DNA of 64,000 nucleotides, taken from the NCBI GenBank assembly GCA_024279275.1, contig JAJRRS010000038.1, forward strand, positions 52,978 to 116,977. Reading direction: 5' to 3'. Both the position numbers and the translations under genes were made by a program. The notes under the pieces were generated by a model. That model was given only the letters and a program-made list of their open reading frames with translations, was not told the origin of the DNA and did not search any database. This stretch comes from Planctomycetota bacterium. Lineage in GTDB: Bacteria > Planctomycetota > Phycisphaerae > Phycisphaerales > Phycisphaeraceae. This document shows positions 16,806-27,088 of the stretch, in pieces. Numbering within the stretch: position 1 is the first letter of the stretch; every line of letters begins with the position of its first letter.

Positions 16806-18341
16806 TTACGGGTCGCCGCCTTCCAACAACGCCACCCGCCAGGCCAGCGCGTAATCCCACGGCTCATCGTAAACCCGATCCACACGCGACACCTCCAGAC
16901 GGTATCGGCCCGGGTCCAGGTTCTTTAGATAGATGTGCTCAACATTATCAACACGGCTCTTGCTGACCGCCAACTCGTGTTCGTCGCCGGCGTCGTCGGT
17001 GTGAATCAACCGAAGATTCAGGTTTGCAGTGCGCGGCAACCCGACCCAACCCCCGCCCCCGCCCCCGGAGTTGCCCCCGGGGTTGCCCCCAGATGCGCCT
17101 CCGCCCTCATCATTAGACAACATGCCCGTAACCCGCCGATGCCAGGTCAGGATGATCGACGCTTCGCCCATCGGTGCCTGCGTCTGGAACGTGTAGAAAT
17201 ACGTCTGCTCCGGCTGAATCTCCCGGAAGTCCCAACCCATACGCTTAGGCATCCGCCCGGGATCGGCTGGACCCGACTGCAGAACCTGAAGACTGTTATC
17301 AAAATGAACCACCCCCGCACCAAGATGCTCATCCAATGGCTTGCCCGCCTCAGGCTTCCAACCCGCAGGCTTCACCGCACCTGCAAGCAGCACCGCCTTG
17401 ATTACCTCAGCCTTCCCAGCCCGATGCGCATGCTCGGTCATCTCATCGGCGGCCTGCAACAACCTCGCCGCACACGCAGCCACCGCCGGCGTCGTGAAAC
17501 TAGTCAACCCACGCGGACCCACAATGTCCGGCTTACACCGTCCGCGCGTCTCGATCCGCGTATACCCCCCGCTTGACCCACCCCCGGATGCGCCGCCGGG
17601 CTGTGCCGTACCCACCGCGATCACGTTGTGGGCCGTGCCCAGCATGTAAGGCACGGGGGTTTGTTTGCCGTTATTCACACCCACACAAACCACGGTGTCG
17701 TGCGTATCGACCTGCCAATCAATCCGCCGCAGCACATCCACCGCGCCGGGCGAATCGCTGATCCAAGAGTGCGTCAGCACACGCATCGGCCCACCAAGAG
17801 GCGGCGCATCGGTCCCCGCGTTCAGATAACCCGACCCCATCCAGTCCCGCGACTCAAAACAATGCACGACGTTGATCCCCGGCGCAAGACCACCCAGGCC
17901 GTAGATCACACGAGCCGTCGAAAAAGCGTGCCCGGATACCCTCGAAGGCCCCGATCGCTCGACAAACGTCACCCCCTTGAACCTCGGCGAACGTGTATCA
18001 GGCAGGTACGCCCCCGCACCGATCTCCACATGCCCGACCGTGATCCCCTTGCCCGTGGGGATCGCTTTGCCCAGCCGGGCGCGGGCCGTGTCAATGCCCA
18101 ACAGGTGATGCAACGACGGCGGCTTGGGTTTGGGCTTGGGCGTAACGGCGGGTTGGGTTGTCGGCCGAGTCTTGACTATGTCTGCGTTCTGGCTCTGTGT
18201 CGCCGGTGTCCCATCCGATGCCGAACCATCCCCCGACAACTGCGCCCGCGACGCCTGCGGGTTCAGCCACCACGCCGACGACGCCAGCAATACCACCGTC
18301 AGGCCGATAAGTAGCGTGTTTTTAAGTTCGTTTAACACCAT
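16806..18341 (-). CDS. Divergent subtilisin-like (S8) serine protease, exported
   Basis: A 511-residue protein with an N-terminal signal sequence/anchor (about 8-30), a Pro-Lys-rich linker and a subtilase-like domain at about 90-300. Aligning by eye, the Ser region is GLTSFTTPAVAACAA (S281), the oxyanion Asn is in VGVNNG and the His is in SGHAFSTARV (H138). The usual Asp strand reads ITVGHVEIGAG, with Glu106 where Asp is expected. The C-terminal part resembles a beta-rich P/PPC-like domain ending NLDPGRYRLEVSRV. A GGGASGGNPGGNSGGGGGG loop is encoded by CCGGGGG units. Activity is uncertain because of the Asp change. Confidence 0.72.
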   Translation of the reverse strand: MVLNELKNTLLIGLTVVLLASSAWWLNPQASRAQLSGDGSASDGTPATQSQNADIVKTRPTTQPAVTPKPKPKPPSLHHLLGIDTARARLGKAIPTGKGITVGHVEIGAGAYLPDTRSPRFKGVTFVERSGPSRVSGHAFSTARVIYGLGGLAPGINVVHCFESRDWMGSGYLNAGTDAPPLGGPMRVLTHSWISDSPGAVDVLRRIDWQVDTHDTVVCVGVNNGKQTPVPYMLGTAHNVIAVGTAQPGGASGGGSSGGYTRIETRGRCKPDIVGPRGLTSFTTPAVAACAARLLQAADEMTEHAHRAGKAEVIKAVLLAGAVKPAGWKPEAGKPLDEHLGAGVVHFDNSLQVLQSGPADPGRMPKRMGWDFREIQPEQTYFYTFQTQAPMGEASIILTWHRRVTGMLSNDEGGGASGGNPGGNSGGGGGGWVGLPRTANLNLRLIHTDDAGDEHELAVSKSRVDNVEHIYLKNLDPGRYRLEVSRVDRVYDEPWDYALAWRVALLEGGDP

Positions 18342-18558
18342 GAAAATATCGGCCCAATCGACCCGTGGACTTGGCTATGCTCGCAAACGAATCCGCCCGC
18401 CCCCCAGAAGATCGGAACAACCCGCCACTTGGCGACGTATTCAATACCGCCGATGACACCCGGGGGTTCGGAAATATTCCCTATGATGTCTCGGCTACCC
18501 CCGGTAGCCCACGGTAGCCCCCGGCTACCCCAGACCAAGCCGTCTACAGAGGCCCGTA

Positions 18559-19695
18559 TTGCTCAAACCAGACTACCTCATCGTTGGATCAGGACTCACC
18601 GGCAGCGCCATCGCGCGCACTCTCGCCGACGCCGGGCGCGACGTCCTGATCGTTGATCGTCGTGACCACATCGGCGGTAACGTCCACGACCACAAACACG
18701 ACTCAGGCATCACCGTCCATACCTACGGCCCACACTACTTTAGAACCAACTCCGACCGCATCTGGGACTTCGTCACGCGATTCGCCGAATTCTTCAAGTA
18801 CGAAGCATCACTTAAAACACTCGTCGACGGCCAACACGAGAACTGGCCCATCGCCGCCAGCTACATCGCCCAACACATCGGCACCGACTGGCAGCCCGAG
18901 TTCACCGGCACACCCACCAACTTCGAAGAGGCCGCACTCTCACTGATGCCCCGAGTCATCTACGAAAAATTCATCAAGGAATACAACGAAAAACAATGGG
19001 GCGTCCCCGCACACACACTCAGCGCCGATCTCTGCAAACGCTTCGATGTCCGCGCGGATGATAACCCCATCCTCAAGCCCGACTGCAAACACCAGGGCAT
19101 CCCCCTGCTGGGTTACGCACACCTGATGCAACAGATGGTCCAAGGCCTACCCATCGAACTAAACTTCGATTACCTGGATCGCAAAAAAGAAGTCGAGGCA
19201 CAAAAACTCACCATCTTCACCGGCCCCATCGATGCCGCCTTCGATTACAAGCTGGGCAAACTAAAATACCGGGGCCAACAACGCAAGCACACCTTCCTCC
19301 CCGACACCCCGGGGGCGGGGGCCGATCGCGCTCAACCCTGCGGGCAGGTCAACACACCCATGCACAGCCAGGGCAAAGCCATCCGCACACTCGAGTGGAA
19401 GCACATGATGCACCCCGCTGAGGCCAAGCCCATCACCGGCACACTACTCACAACCGAAACCCCCTTCACCCCCACCGATTCCGCCCAGTACGAATACCCC
19501 TTCCCCGATAGCGAAAACGCTCAACTCTACCGCCAATACCGCAAGCTGGCGGACGACACCCAAGACCTCTTGGTCTGCGGCCGACTCGGCGAGTACCGAT
19601 ACTTCGACATGGACCAGGCCATCGCCCGCGCCATGCTCCTGGCCGAACGCATCCTCAACGACGACCCCGACGCCGACCGCTTGCCCAATGGATGA
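18559..19695 (+). CDS. glf: UDP-galactopyranose mutase
   Basis: A 378-residue flavoenzyme converting UDP-galactopyranose to UDP-galactofuranose in the cytoplasm. It has the FAD-binding YLIVGSGLTGSAIA, the DRRDHIGGN motif, HTYGPHYFRT, YNEKQWG and CGRLGEYRYFDMDQAI near the C-terminus, and normal family length. The start is TTG 18559, three residues before the flavin-binding strand. A CCGGGGG-type repeat lies just upstream (18488-18530), and a small one gives PGAGADRAQ near residue 252. The product would supply galactofuranose for a surface polysaccharide. Confidence 0.94.
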   Translation: MLKPDYLIVGSGLTGSAIARTLADAGRDVLIVDRRDHIGGNVHDHKHDSGITVHTYGPHYFRTNSDRIWDFVTRFAEFFKYEASLKTLVDGQHENWPIAASYIAQHIGTDWQPEFTGTPTNFEEAALSLMPRVIYEKFIKEYNEKQWGVPAHTLSADLCKRFDVRADDNPILKPDCKHQGIPLLGYAHLMQQMVQGLPIELNFDYLDRKKEVEAQKLTIFTGPIDAAFDYKLGKLKYRGQQRKHTFLPDTPGAGADRAQPCGQVNTPMHSQGKAIRTLEWKHMMHPAEAKPITGTLLTTETPFTPTDSAQYEYPFPDSENAQLYRQYRKLADDTQDLLVCGRLGEYRYFDMDQAIARAMLLAERILNDDPDADRLPNG

Positions 19696-19702
19696 GCACA
19701 TG

Positions 19703-19870
19703 TGAACCGCCAAGGCGTGAAGAAAGACAAGTACGAAGTATCCGCAGGTTTCGCAGATGACGCAGATTAGGAATACGATCACACACCTCTTTTCTTCATC
19801 TGCGCAATCTGCGAAATCTGCGGATAACTCCTCCTCCCCGCTTCGTGCTCTTCGCCGCTTCGCGGTTATA
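19703..19870. repeat. Imperfect inverted-repeat element (CGCAGAT type)
   Basis: The inner arms are TCCGCAGGTTTCGCAGATG and CATCTGCGCAATCTGCGAAA with its neighbour ATCTGCGGA. The outer arms are GAACCGCCAAGGCGTGAAG and CTTCGCCGCTTCGCGGTT. The same family occurs at 63031-63268, with a partial end at 63821. It fills the gap between glf and the following GT2. Confidence 0.75.
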
Positions 19871-19884
19871 CTAATCCCCGACTT

Positions 19885-20862
19885 ATGAGCGAGACTACAA
19901 ACAAAACCCCCGCCATCAGCGTCGTCATGCCGACCTACAAACGCCCGGACATGATCCGTCGGGCTGTGAAAAGCGTGCTCGACCAGACCGTCACCGACTG
20001 GGAACTCATCATCTCCGACGATGAACAACCGCCCGGCCCGACATGGGACTACCTCAAAAAACTCGCCGCCAAAGACCGACGCATACGCATCATCCAAAAC
20101 CCCGAGGACCACGGCCAGATCCCCAACAACAACTTCGTCCTACGCCAGGCACGCGCACCCTGGATCAAACCCCTCTACGACGACGATGCCCTGAAGCCCG
20201 GCTGCCTGCAACGCATGCTCCTGGCCACCCTCAAAAAACCCAACGCCTCCGTCCTGCTCTGCCTCGCAGACAACTTCGTGAACAACGAACTATCAAGGCC
20301 AGGCCTGCGCGGCGCAGCATCTACACTTGAATACCTCGAACCCGACGACGCCCTGCTCGCCGCCTACCTACAGGACCTCGAGGTCGGCACGCCCGTCCAA
20401 GCACTCATCCGACGTGAAGACATACAGGCCGGCGTCCTCTGGGAAAACCCCGGCAACATGAACTCCGCCTACGACACCTGGTGGCTCTACCGACTCATCG
20501 CACGCGGTGGCGTCCTCTTATTAAACGAACCCCTCATCGATCAGCACTGGGGACACGAGACCGGCACATCAGAAATGCAAAATAACCCCCTCCTCATGGA
20601 CCACGACATCCTCCGCCTCAAAGAACTGCTCCGCCCCATGATCCAGTCCGGCACACGACCACCAACCCTAAAAACCATCGAACAACAAACCCGCCTGATG
20701 CGCGCCGCCCTACGCCTCCGCGATCGCCAGTTTTTCCAAGCCATCAAACTCGCCGCCCCCTGCCTGAATCTCAAGGCCTGGCGCTACGCACTAACCTGGC
20801 TAAAAAACAAACGCCACCCAGGAAGAAGTCCGCTGGTGGAACGCGAAGAGTTGTGGCCGTGA
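19885..20862 (+). CDS. Family 2 glycosyltransferase
   Basis: A 325-residue GT-A fold glycosyltransferase: ISVVMPTYKRPDMIRRAV at the N-terminus, TDWELIISDDEQ and the metal-binding PLYDDDAL (about residue 97). It has no membrane helices, so it is probably cytoplasmic. The donor and acceptor are unknown. It is downstream of glf on the same strand, separated by an inverted-repeat element, so it could use UDP-galactofuranose, but this is only context. ATG 19885 gives the normal family start. Confidence 0.9.
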   Translation: MSETTNKTPAISVVMPTYKRPDMIRRAVKSVLDQTVTDWELIISDDEQPPGPTWDYLKKLAAKDRRIRIIQNPEDHGQIPNNNFVLRQARAPWIKPLYDDDALKPGCLQRMLLATLKKPNASVLLCLADNFVNNELSRPGLRGAASTLEYLEPDDALLAAYLQDLEVGTPVQALIRREDIQAGVLWENPGNMNSAYDTWWLYRLIARGGVLLLNEPLIDQHWGHETGTSEMQNNPLLMDHDILRLKELLRPMIQSGTRPPTLKTIEQQTRLMRAALRLRDRQFFQAIKLAAPCLNLKAWRYALTWLKNKRHPGRSPLVEREELWP

Positions 20863-20951
20863 AGCGCACACACCCACAGCACCCGCTTAACATTCCATAT
20901 CGTTTTAGAATTACTCTTGCTTGTGGCTAGGAAAATAAGCTCGTCACAGCC

Positions 20952-21917
20952 TCACCCATAAACCACTTCCCGCACCTCATCCTGCTGCTCAAACCACTCG
21001 ATGGTGCGTTTCAGGCCTTCCTCGAAACCCACCTCCGCTTCCCAGCCCATCGCTTCTTTCGCCTTGCTGGTATCAAGACAACGCCGCGGCTGCCCATCAG
21101 GTTTGGTGGCGTCCCATTCGATCTTGCCGGTGAACTTGCAGAGCTTGGCGATCAATTCGACCAGGTCTTTGATCGTGATCTCCATGTTCGTGCCCAGGTT
21201 GATGGGATCGGGGGTATCGAGTTTTTCGGTGGCGGTGACGATCGCTTCTGCAGCATCTTCGACGTAAAGAAACTCGCGGGATGCGCTGCCGGTGCCCCAG
21301 CAGGTGATGTGGTCATCCCCAGCGTCGCGCGCCTCGATGCACTTACGGATCAGCGCGGGAATAACATGTGACGAGTGCGGGTCGAAGTTGTCGTGCGGGC
21401 CGTAGAGGTTCACCGGGACGACGACCGCACTATTTAGGCCATACTCCCGCTTGTACCCGTCGAGCATCACGAACAACGCCTTCTTGGCAACGCCATACGG
21501 CGCGTTCGTCTCTTCGGGATACCCGTTCCATAGCTCAGTCTCCTTAAACGGGACGGGCGTGAACTTGGGATACGCACAGACGGTCCCGGTCTGGACGAAT
21601 TTTTCCAAGCCATTGGCTCTGCCGTGCTCGATCAGGTGCAGCCCCATTGCCATATTCGCAAAGAAGAACCGCCCGGGGTGGTCGCGGTTCGCACCGATCC
21701 CCCCGACCTCGGCCGCGAGATGAATCACAACCTCCGGCTTCGCGTCTTTATAAAGACGAACCACGTCGGCCTCCTGAGTGAGGTCGTAGTCTTTACGACG
21801 CGGCACAAAGATGTTTTCATCAGCAACGCCGCGCTCGCGGAGCTTGTCGCAGATAAACCGCCCCAGAAACCCGGCCCCGCCGGTGACGCAGATACGTTTG
21901 TTTTTGAGATAGGACAT
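20952..21917 (-). CDS. fcl: GDP-L-fucose synthase
   Basis: A 321-residue NADPH-dependent epimerase/reductase converting GDP-4-keto-6-deoxymannose to GDP-L-fucose. It is an extended SDR: RICVTGGAGFLGRFI, HLAAEVGGIGAN, catalytic TGTVCAYP and YGVAKKA (YxxxK), then NLYGPHDNFDP. It lies 111 bases downstream of gmd, in the same orientation, and catalyses the next step of the pathway. Length is normal. Confidence 0.95.
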   Translation of the reverse strand: MSYLKNKRICVTGGAGFLGRFICDKLRERGVADENIFVPRRKDYDLTQEADVVRLYKDAKPEVVIHLAAEVGGIGANRDHPGRFFFANMAMGLHLIEHGRANGLEKFVQTGTVCAYPKFTPVPFKETELWNGYPEETNAPYGVAKKALFVMLDGYKREYGLNSAVVVPVNLYGPHDNFDPHSSHVIPALIRKCIEARDAGDDHITCWGTGSASREFLYVEDAAEAIVTATEKLDTPDPINLGTNMEITIKDLVELIAKLCKFTGKIEWDATKPDGQPRRCLDTSKAKEAMGWEAEVGFEEGLKRTIEWFEQQDEVREVVYG

Positions 21918-21997
21918 GCAGGTACTCGATTGCGTTTATATATTTGTTACGCCGACGGCGTGGGGTGGAGTGCTGTCGCCGTGTAATTCCACACGCC

Positions 21998-22022
21998 TCC
22001 AGCAAAGCCGGGGGCTGAGGGA
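21998..22022. repeat. Partial CCCCCGGC repeat copy
   Basis: Holds GCAAAGCCGGGGGCTGAGGG, identical to the 3' part of the repeat at 14107-14147. It lies between gmd and fcl. Confidence 0.6.
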
Positions 22023-22028
22023 TAACGG

Positions 22029-23096
<1,068 letters not shown>

Positions 23097-23295
23097 CTAA
23101 GATTCGGTTATCGGGCCTCACCACAGGCCCGGGATGTCTGTAAATATCGGCGTCCCTGCCAGTTAAGTCGGCCCACCAGCCCAACCGCTTGAGCCTGCAG
23201 CCCCCCGGATTGGCCCCACTCGCCCGCCGGACGATCGCCCGGGCCACACATGATAGCAGGGTATAGCCAATCACTCATCACTATGGTTTTCAGTG

Positions 23296-24009
23296 TTACT
23301 CATCATCCCTAATCAATCCAATTTTTCTTAAAAGTAAATCCCCTAACGGTGTAGTGTCCGTATTTGAAGGCTTGGGCTTGCCCGTGTGTCTGTCAAACTC
23401 TGGTAAGCCCGTATCATAATCAATGCTGATATTGGTGCTAATGAGTCCCAATCGTTCCAGATGTTCCTTGTAGCTATCCTGCAATGCTGCTTTTTCAACC
23501 AGCGATCTATCTACCCCAAAAAGCACATGAATAGGCTCCAACACAACTTTATGTTTCTCCCGAAATTCCTCATCTCCGCCAAATGTTGGATGCAGATAAT
23601 ATCTTAACCATATCACTTCCAATTCATTTAGCTCTTGAAGCAACATCAGCAGATACTTCGATTCTGTATACGCTATAGATTCATCATCCAAGCCTCCCGA
23701 TACAACTGATGCAATATGATCCCACCTATCCTTTGTCGTCGCTCTTGATGCCTGAATAAATCCCTCCTCGAAGAGACTTACACATTCTTCGTCTTGTAAT
23801 AATTCATCAATCTTCGACAAACTTAAATCGGCCAGTTTTTTCTCCAACACCACCACATATTTCGAGAGCCTATCAATTCGCTGGCTAGGAATTATATTTC
23901 CTACTATTTCAGCTATAAGTGGCCCTGCAAATGGTATTGATCCAAGTATCGATTTAGCCGTAGAGGCAAGTAAATCCGTTCTGTTCCTATCTAGCTCCGA
24001 TTCTGCCAT
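23296..24009 (-). CDS. AT-rich orphan gene, unknown function
   Basis: A 237-residue protein of no recognised family. Near residues 13-45 it has a Gly/Pro/Ile-rich hydrophobic stretch (LLASTAKSILGSIPFAGP), possibly membrane-active or a helical hairpin, then charged helical regions with LSKYVVVLEKKLADLSLSKI that may form a coiled coil. The C-terminus ends LLRKIGLIRDD. Its DNA is distinctly AT-richer than both neighbours, with different codon use, suggesting transfer. It lies 33 bases downstream of the transglutaminase gene's stop in reading direction. Confidence 0.72.
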   Translation of the reverse strand: MAESELDRNRTDLLASTAKSILGSIPFAGPLIAEIVGNIIPSQRIDRLSKYVVVLEKKLADLSLSKIDELLQDEECVSLFEEGFIQASRATTKDRWDHIASVVSGGLDDESIAYTESKYLLMLLQELNELEVIWLRYYLHPTFGGDEEFREKHKVVLEPIHVLFGVDRSLVEKAALQDSYKEHLERLGLISTNISIDYDTGLPEFDRHTGKPKPSNTDTTPLGDLLLRKIGLIRDDE

Positions 24010-24042
24010 TGTTTCGTATCCAAAAAGTGCAAATCAATAACA

Positions 24043-25659
24043 TTACTCCACCACTTCAATACTTTCCACCTCAAACCCCCACGTCCAGTCATCAAAATAA
24101 AGATTCACCCCATCGACCTCGACCTCGCCGCGTTGGAAGTCGGCAGGTTCGGAGCGTAGAGATTTTTTTGGCGGGTAAAGCTCTTGGCCGTAGTCCAGGT
24201 TGATGATGATGCGGTAGGCGTCCATGTGGCCGAGGTAGAAGTGCTTGACATCCGGGTTGTCGCTGGTGCGGTAGCCGTAGGACGGGTCAGCGACGACCCA
24301 GCCGTGCGGCGGGAGGTAGATCTCGGACCAGTCGTGCAGGTTTTCCTTGCCGGGGGTCGTGGTGAAGCCGGACTGCCAGCGTGCGGGGATGCCGACGCTG
24401 CGCATCATGGAGACGAGGGTGAGCGACTGGACGCCGCAATCGCCACGCTTGCGCTTCATGCAAAGGTCGGCGAAGCTGGGGATCGTGGCGTACTCGAACT
24501 CGGGAACCCAGCGGATGTTCGCGTCCCACCAGTCGAACAGGGCTTTGGCTTTGAGGTACGGGTTGGTCTCATTGCCGACCAGTTGCTTCGCCAGGCTGGT
24601 CAGCTCGGGGTTGAAGACCAGGTGCGGCGGGCGTTCGGCGAGGTAGTGCGAAAAAGCATCGCGTTCATCCTCGGTCAACTCGCGGGTGTTGTCCTCTGTA
24701 ATCACCGGGTAGTGCCCGGCCATGGTGTACTCGAACACCTGCTCAAACACGATCGGCTTAGCAGGGTCGGCGACGGTCGTTTCGTAGTACGTCGTGCGCT
24801 GAGTCGAGCCGCCAATGGGTAATGGCCCGTCGAAGCCCGTCGCGTTGGGCGCAATCTGTGGCTGGTAGGGTTGACCATCAATCGTTGCGCTCACCAAAAC
24901 AACATCCGATTGCTGGCGGTATGCCTGCGGGAACGGGAGCCAGACGCTCAGTTGCGAACCCTCGCGCATCCGTTCATGGTCGGTCTGCTCGGCGGCGGGC
25001 AGGACGGTCAAGGTGTACCGCACACGAAAACGCCGCGGCGCAACAATCGGCGACTGCCCCGCTTCGGCTGCGGCTTGCCCAGCTAAGGCAATCTCAGCGA
25101 GGTGATTATTGAGTGTAAAATTGGACCGGTCTTCATCCAACAACGGGGCCGACGATGCAACCGCACCCTTGTCCGCAGCACGGCGTTCATCCCACTCGCC
25201 CCGCCGACGCTTCACCTCATCACAAAACCGAACCATCACCCCGGGTTCTCGGCGGTAATAACCCAACTCGCCATCGATCTCTCGACAAATCACCTGCCCC
25301 TCATCAACAAGACGGCGAAGGTCGTCTGCGGTGAAGTCTTCGATCGTCTTGCGGATACTTTCAACAAGCTCGCCTTCGGTCTGACTAAACTCTCGCCGGA
25401 CCCTGCGGATCGTCTCAAGCGATTCATCACGTTCTGCACGATCTGCGTCGAACGTCAAGGATGTGCCATCGCGCAACAGCTCTTCCGCCTGTGCGAACTC
25501 GCCCCGCTCAAGCATGGCCCGTGCCCGCACAATCGTCGGGCTGTCACTTGTCCACAACAACGACGCCCCGGGGTTGTTCGACGCTTGCTCCGCTTTACCG
25601 GGCGACCCGATCAATCCGCACATCAGCACCACTCCACAAACCAGGGACAGTCGTAGCAT
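24043..25659 (-). CDS. Exported transglutaminase-like protein
   Basis: A 538-residue exported protein with a signal peptide at residues 1-23. Residues about 30-200 are helical and charged. The C-terminal third is a transglutaminase-like (papain-fold) domain with Cys in KRGDCGVQSLTLV, His in NLHDWSEIYLP and Asp in WVVADPSYGY, a full C-H-D triad. In bacteria this fold usually acts as a protease or amidase, so cross-linking is not assumed. Substrate unknown. Divergent from the carboxypeptidase at 25790. Confidence 0.86.
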   Translation of the reverse strand: MLRLSLVCGVVLMCGLIGSPGKAEQASNNPGASLLWTSDSPTIVRARAMLERGEFAQAEELLRDGTSLTFDADRAERDESLETIRRVRREFSQTEGELVESIRKTIEDFTADDLRRLVDEGQVICREIDGELGYYRREPGVMVRFCDEVKRRRGEWDERRAADKGAVASSAPLLDEDRSNFTLNNHLAEIALAGQAAAEAGQSPIVAPRRFRVRYTLTVLPAAEQTDHERMREGSQLSVWLPFPQAYRQQSDVVLVSATIDGQPYQPQIAPNATGFDGPLPIGGSTQRTTYYETTVADPAKPIVFEQVFEYTMAGHYPVITEDNTRELTEDERDAFSHYLAERPPHLVFNPELTSLAKQLVGNETNPYLKAKALFDWWDANIRWVPEFEYATIPSFADLCMKRKRGDCGVQSLTLVSMMRSVGIPARWQSGFTTTPGKENLHDWSEIYLPPHGWVVADPSYGYRTSDNPDVKHFYLGHMDAYRIIINLDYGQELYPPKKSLRSEPADFQRGEVEVDGVNLYFDDWTWGFEVESIEVVE

Positions 25660-25789
25660 CAGACTCGCTCGCTTTCATCCAATAACCCGACCCACATTCC
25701 CAGCCAGCCACAACGCCCGCATTATACCCCCCGCCTTACATGACACGGTACACTACCCGGCAATCTTTCCTGTTTGGAGAACGCCCGCG

Positions 25790-26878
25790 ATGCGATACCC
25801 CGACTTTGTCCGAAACATGTTGACCGGCTCGATCCTGCTTGCCATAACGATCTTCACCGGCGGCTGCCAGATGCTCCCGGTCTGGGCTACCGGTCCGATC
25901 AAGCCCGCGCCGCTTGAGATTGGCGACACCATCGCCTTCATCGCCCCGGCGGGCAACCTGAATCAAGAGCGGATGACCCTCGCCAAACAACGCCTCGAAG
26001 AGATGGGTTTCATCATCAAGCAGCCCGACGACCTCTTTCGCCAGTACGGCTACCTCGCGGGGACCGACGAACGACGCGCCCAGGAAATCATGGACGCCTT
26101 CACCGACCCCGACGTCAAAGCCATCTTCCCAGGCACCGGCGGCTACGGCACGACACGCATCCTCGACAGGCTCGACTACAAAACCATACGCAAAAACCCC
26201 AAAATACTCATCGGGTTCAGCGACATCACCGGCCTGCACCTGGCGATCAACCGCAAGGCAGGCCTGGTCACCTTCCACACGCCCAACCCACAGTACGGCC
26301 TGGGCAGCGAAACCAACCTCTCAGACTTCTCCGCCAAATACTTCTGGCGCGCTCTACTGAAATCAAGCTACTACGACGACCAAGGCAACCGCCTCACGCC
26401 CGGCTGGACCTATGACTTCCCCAAAGACGTCCCCGCACCCAAAACCCTCGCCACAGGCACAGCACGCGGCCGACTCATCGGCGGCAACGCATCTCTCGTC
26501 GCTCCGACCATGGGCACTCCCTACGAAATACAAACCAAAGGGAAAATACTCTTCCTCGAAGACGTACGCGAAGCACCCTACCGCATCGACCGCTACCTCT
26601 CCAACCTCAAACTCGCAGGCAAACTCGACCAACTCAACGGCGTGATCCTCGGCAAGTTCACACAAGCAGACAAGTCCGAAGACCACCACTCCGAGTTCAG
26701 CATGAAAGACGTCTTCGAGCAATACTTCGGCGACCTGGGCATCCCCGTCGTCTACGACTTCCCCGCAGGCCACTACAAATACAACGCCACGCTCCCGATC
26801 GGCGCGATGGTGGAATTAGAAGCTACCGAAGACGGCTGCAAAATCACGGTGCTGGAAGACCCGGTGAAACTGCCGTGA
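25790..26878 (+). CDS. LD-carboxypeptidase (S66 family) lipoprotein
   Basis: A 362-residue S66-family serine peptidase, which usually trims tetrapeptides from peptidoglycan (LdcA) or cleaves related amide bonds (MccF type). It has the catalytic Ser in LIGFSDITGLH, Glu in EDVREAPYRIDRYL and His in AGHYKYNATLPIG. The N-terminus MRYPDFVRNMLTGSILLAIT followed by FTGGC looks like a lipoprotein signal. I chose ATG 25790, since GGAGA lies upstream and the signal begins there; the open frame continues upstream through the divergent gene's 5' end. Likely acts in the periplasm on recycled wall peptides. Confidence 0.88.
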   Translation: MRYPDFVRNMLTGSILLAITIFTGGCQMLPVWATGPIKPAPLEIGDTIAFIAPAGNLNQERMTLAKQRLEEMGFIIKQPDDLFRQYGYLAGTDERRAQEIMDAFTDPDVKAIFPGTGGYGTTRILDRLDYKTIRKNPKILIGFSDITGLHLAINRKAGLVTFHTPNPQYGLGSETNLSDFSAKYFWRALLKSSYYDDQGNRLTPGWTYDFPKDVPAPKTLATGTARGRLIGGNASLVAPTMGTPYEIQTKGKILFLEDVREAPYRIDRYLSNLKLAGKLDQLNGVILGKFTQADKSEDHHSEFSMKDVFEQYFGDLGIPVVYDFPAGHYKYNATLPIGAMVELEATEDGCKITVLEDPVKLP

Positions 26879-27088
26879 CCCAGACCTGCTGAATTGTCCT
26901 CTGTTAGGTCAGTCCATGACGGGTATGGCCTACCCAAAAACTCGTCCGATAATCTGTCTGCTCGCCGAAGCCTGACTATCAAGCCGATGTTGCTTGAATA
27001 GTACGCTTTGCACGCACCAAACAGTCGCCCCCATCCCGGCTTGTAGTGCTTCCGGGTGTGGTGCGGCGTGTATTTGGAGCCGCACGGC

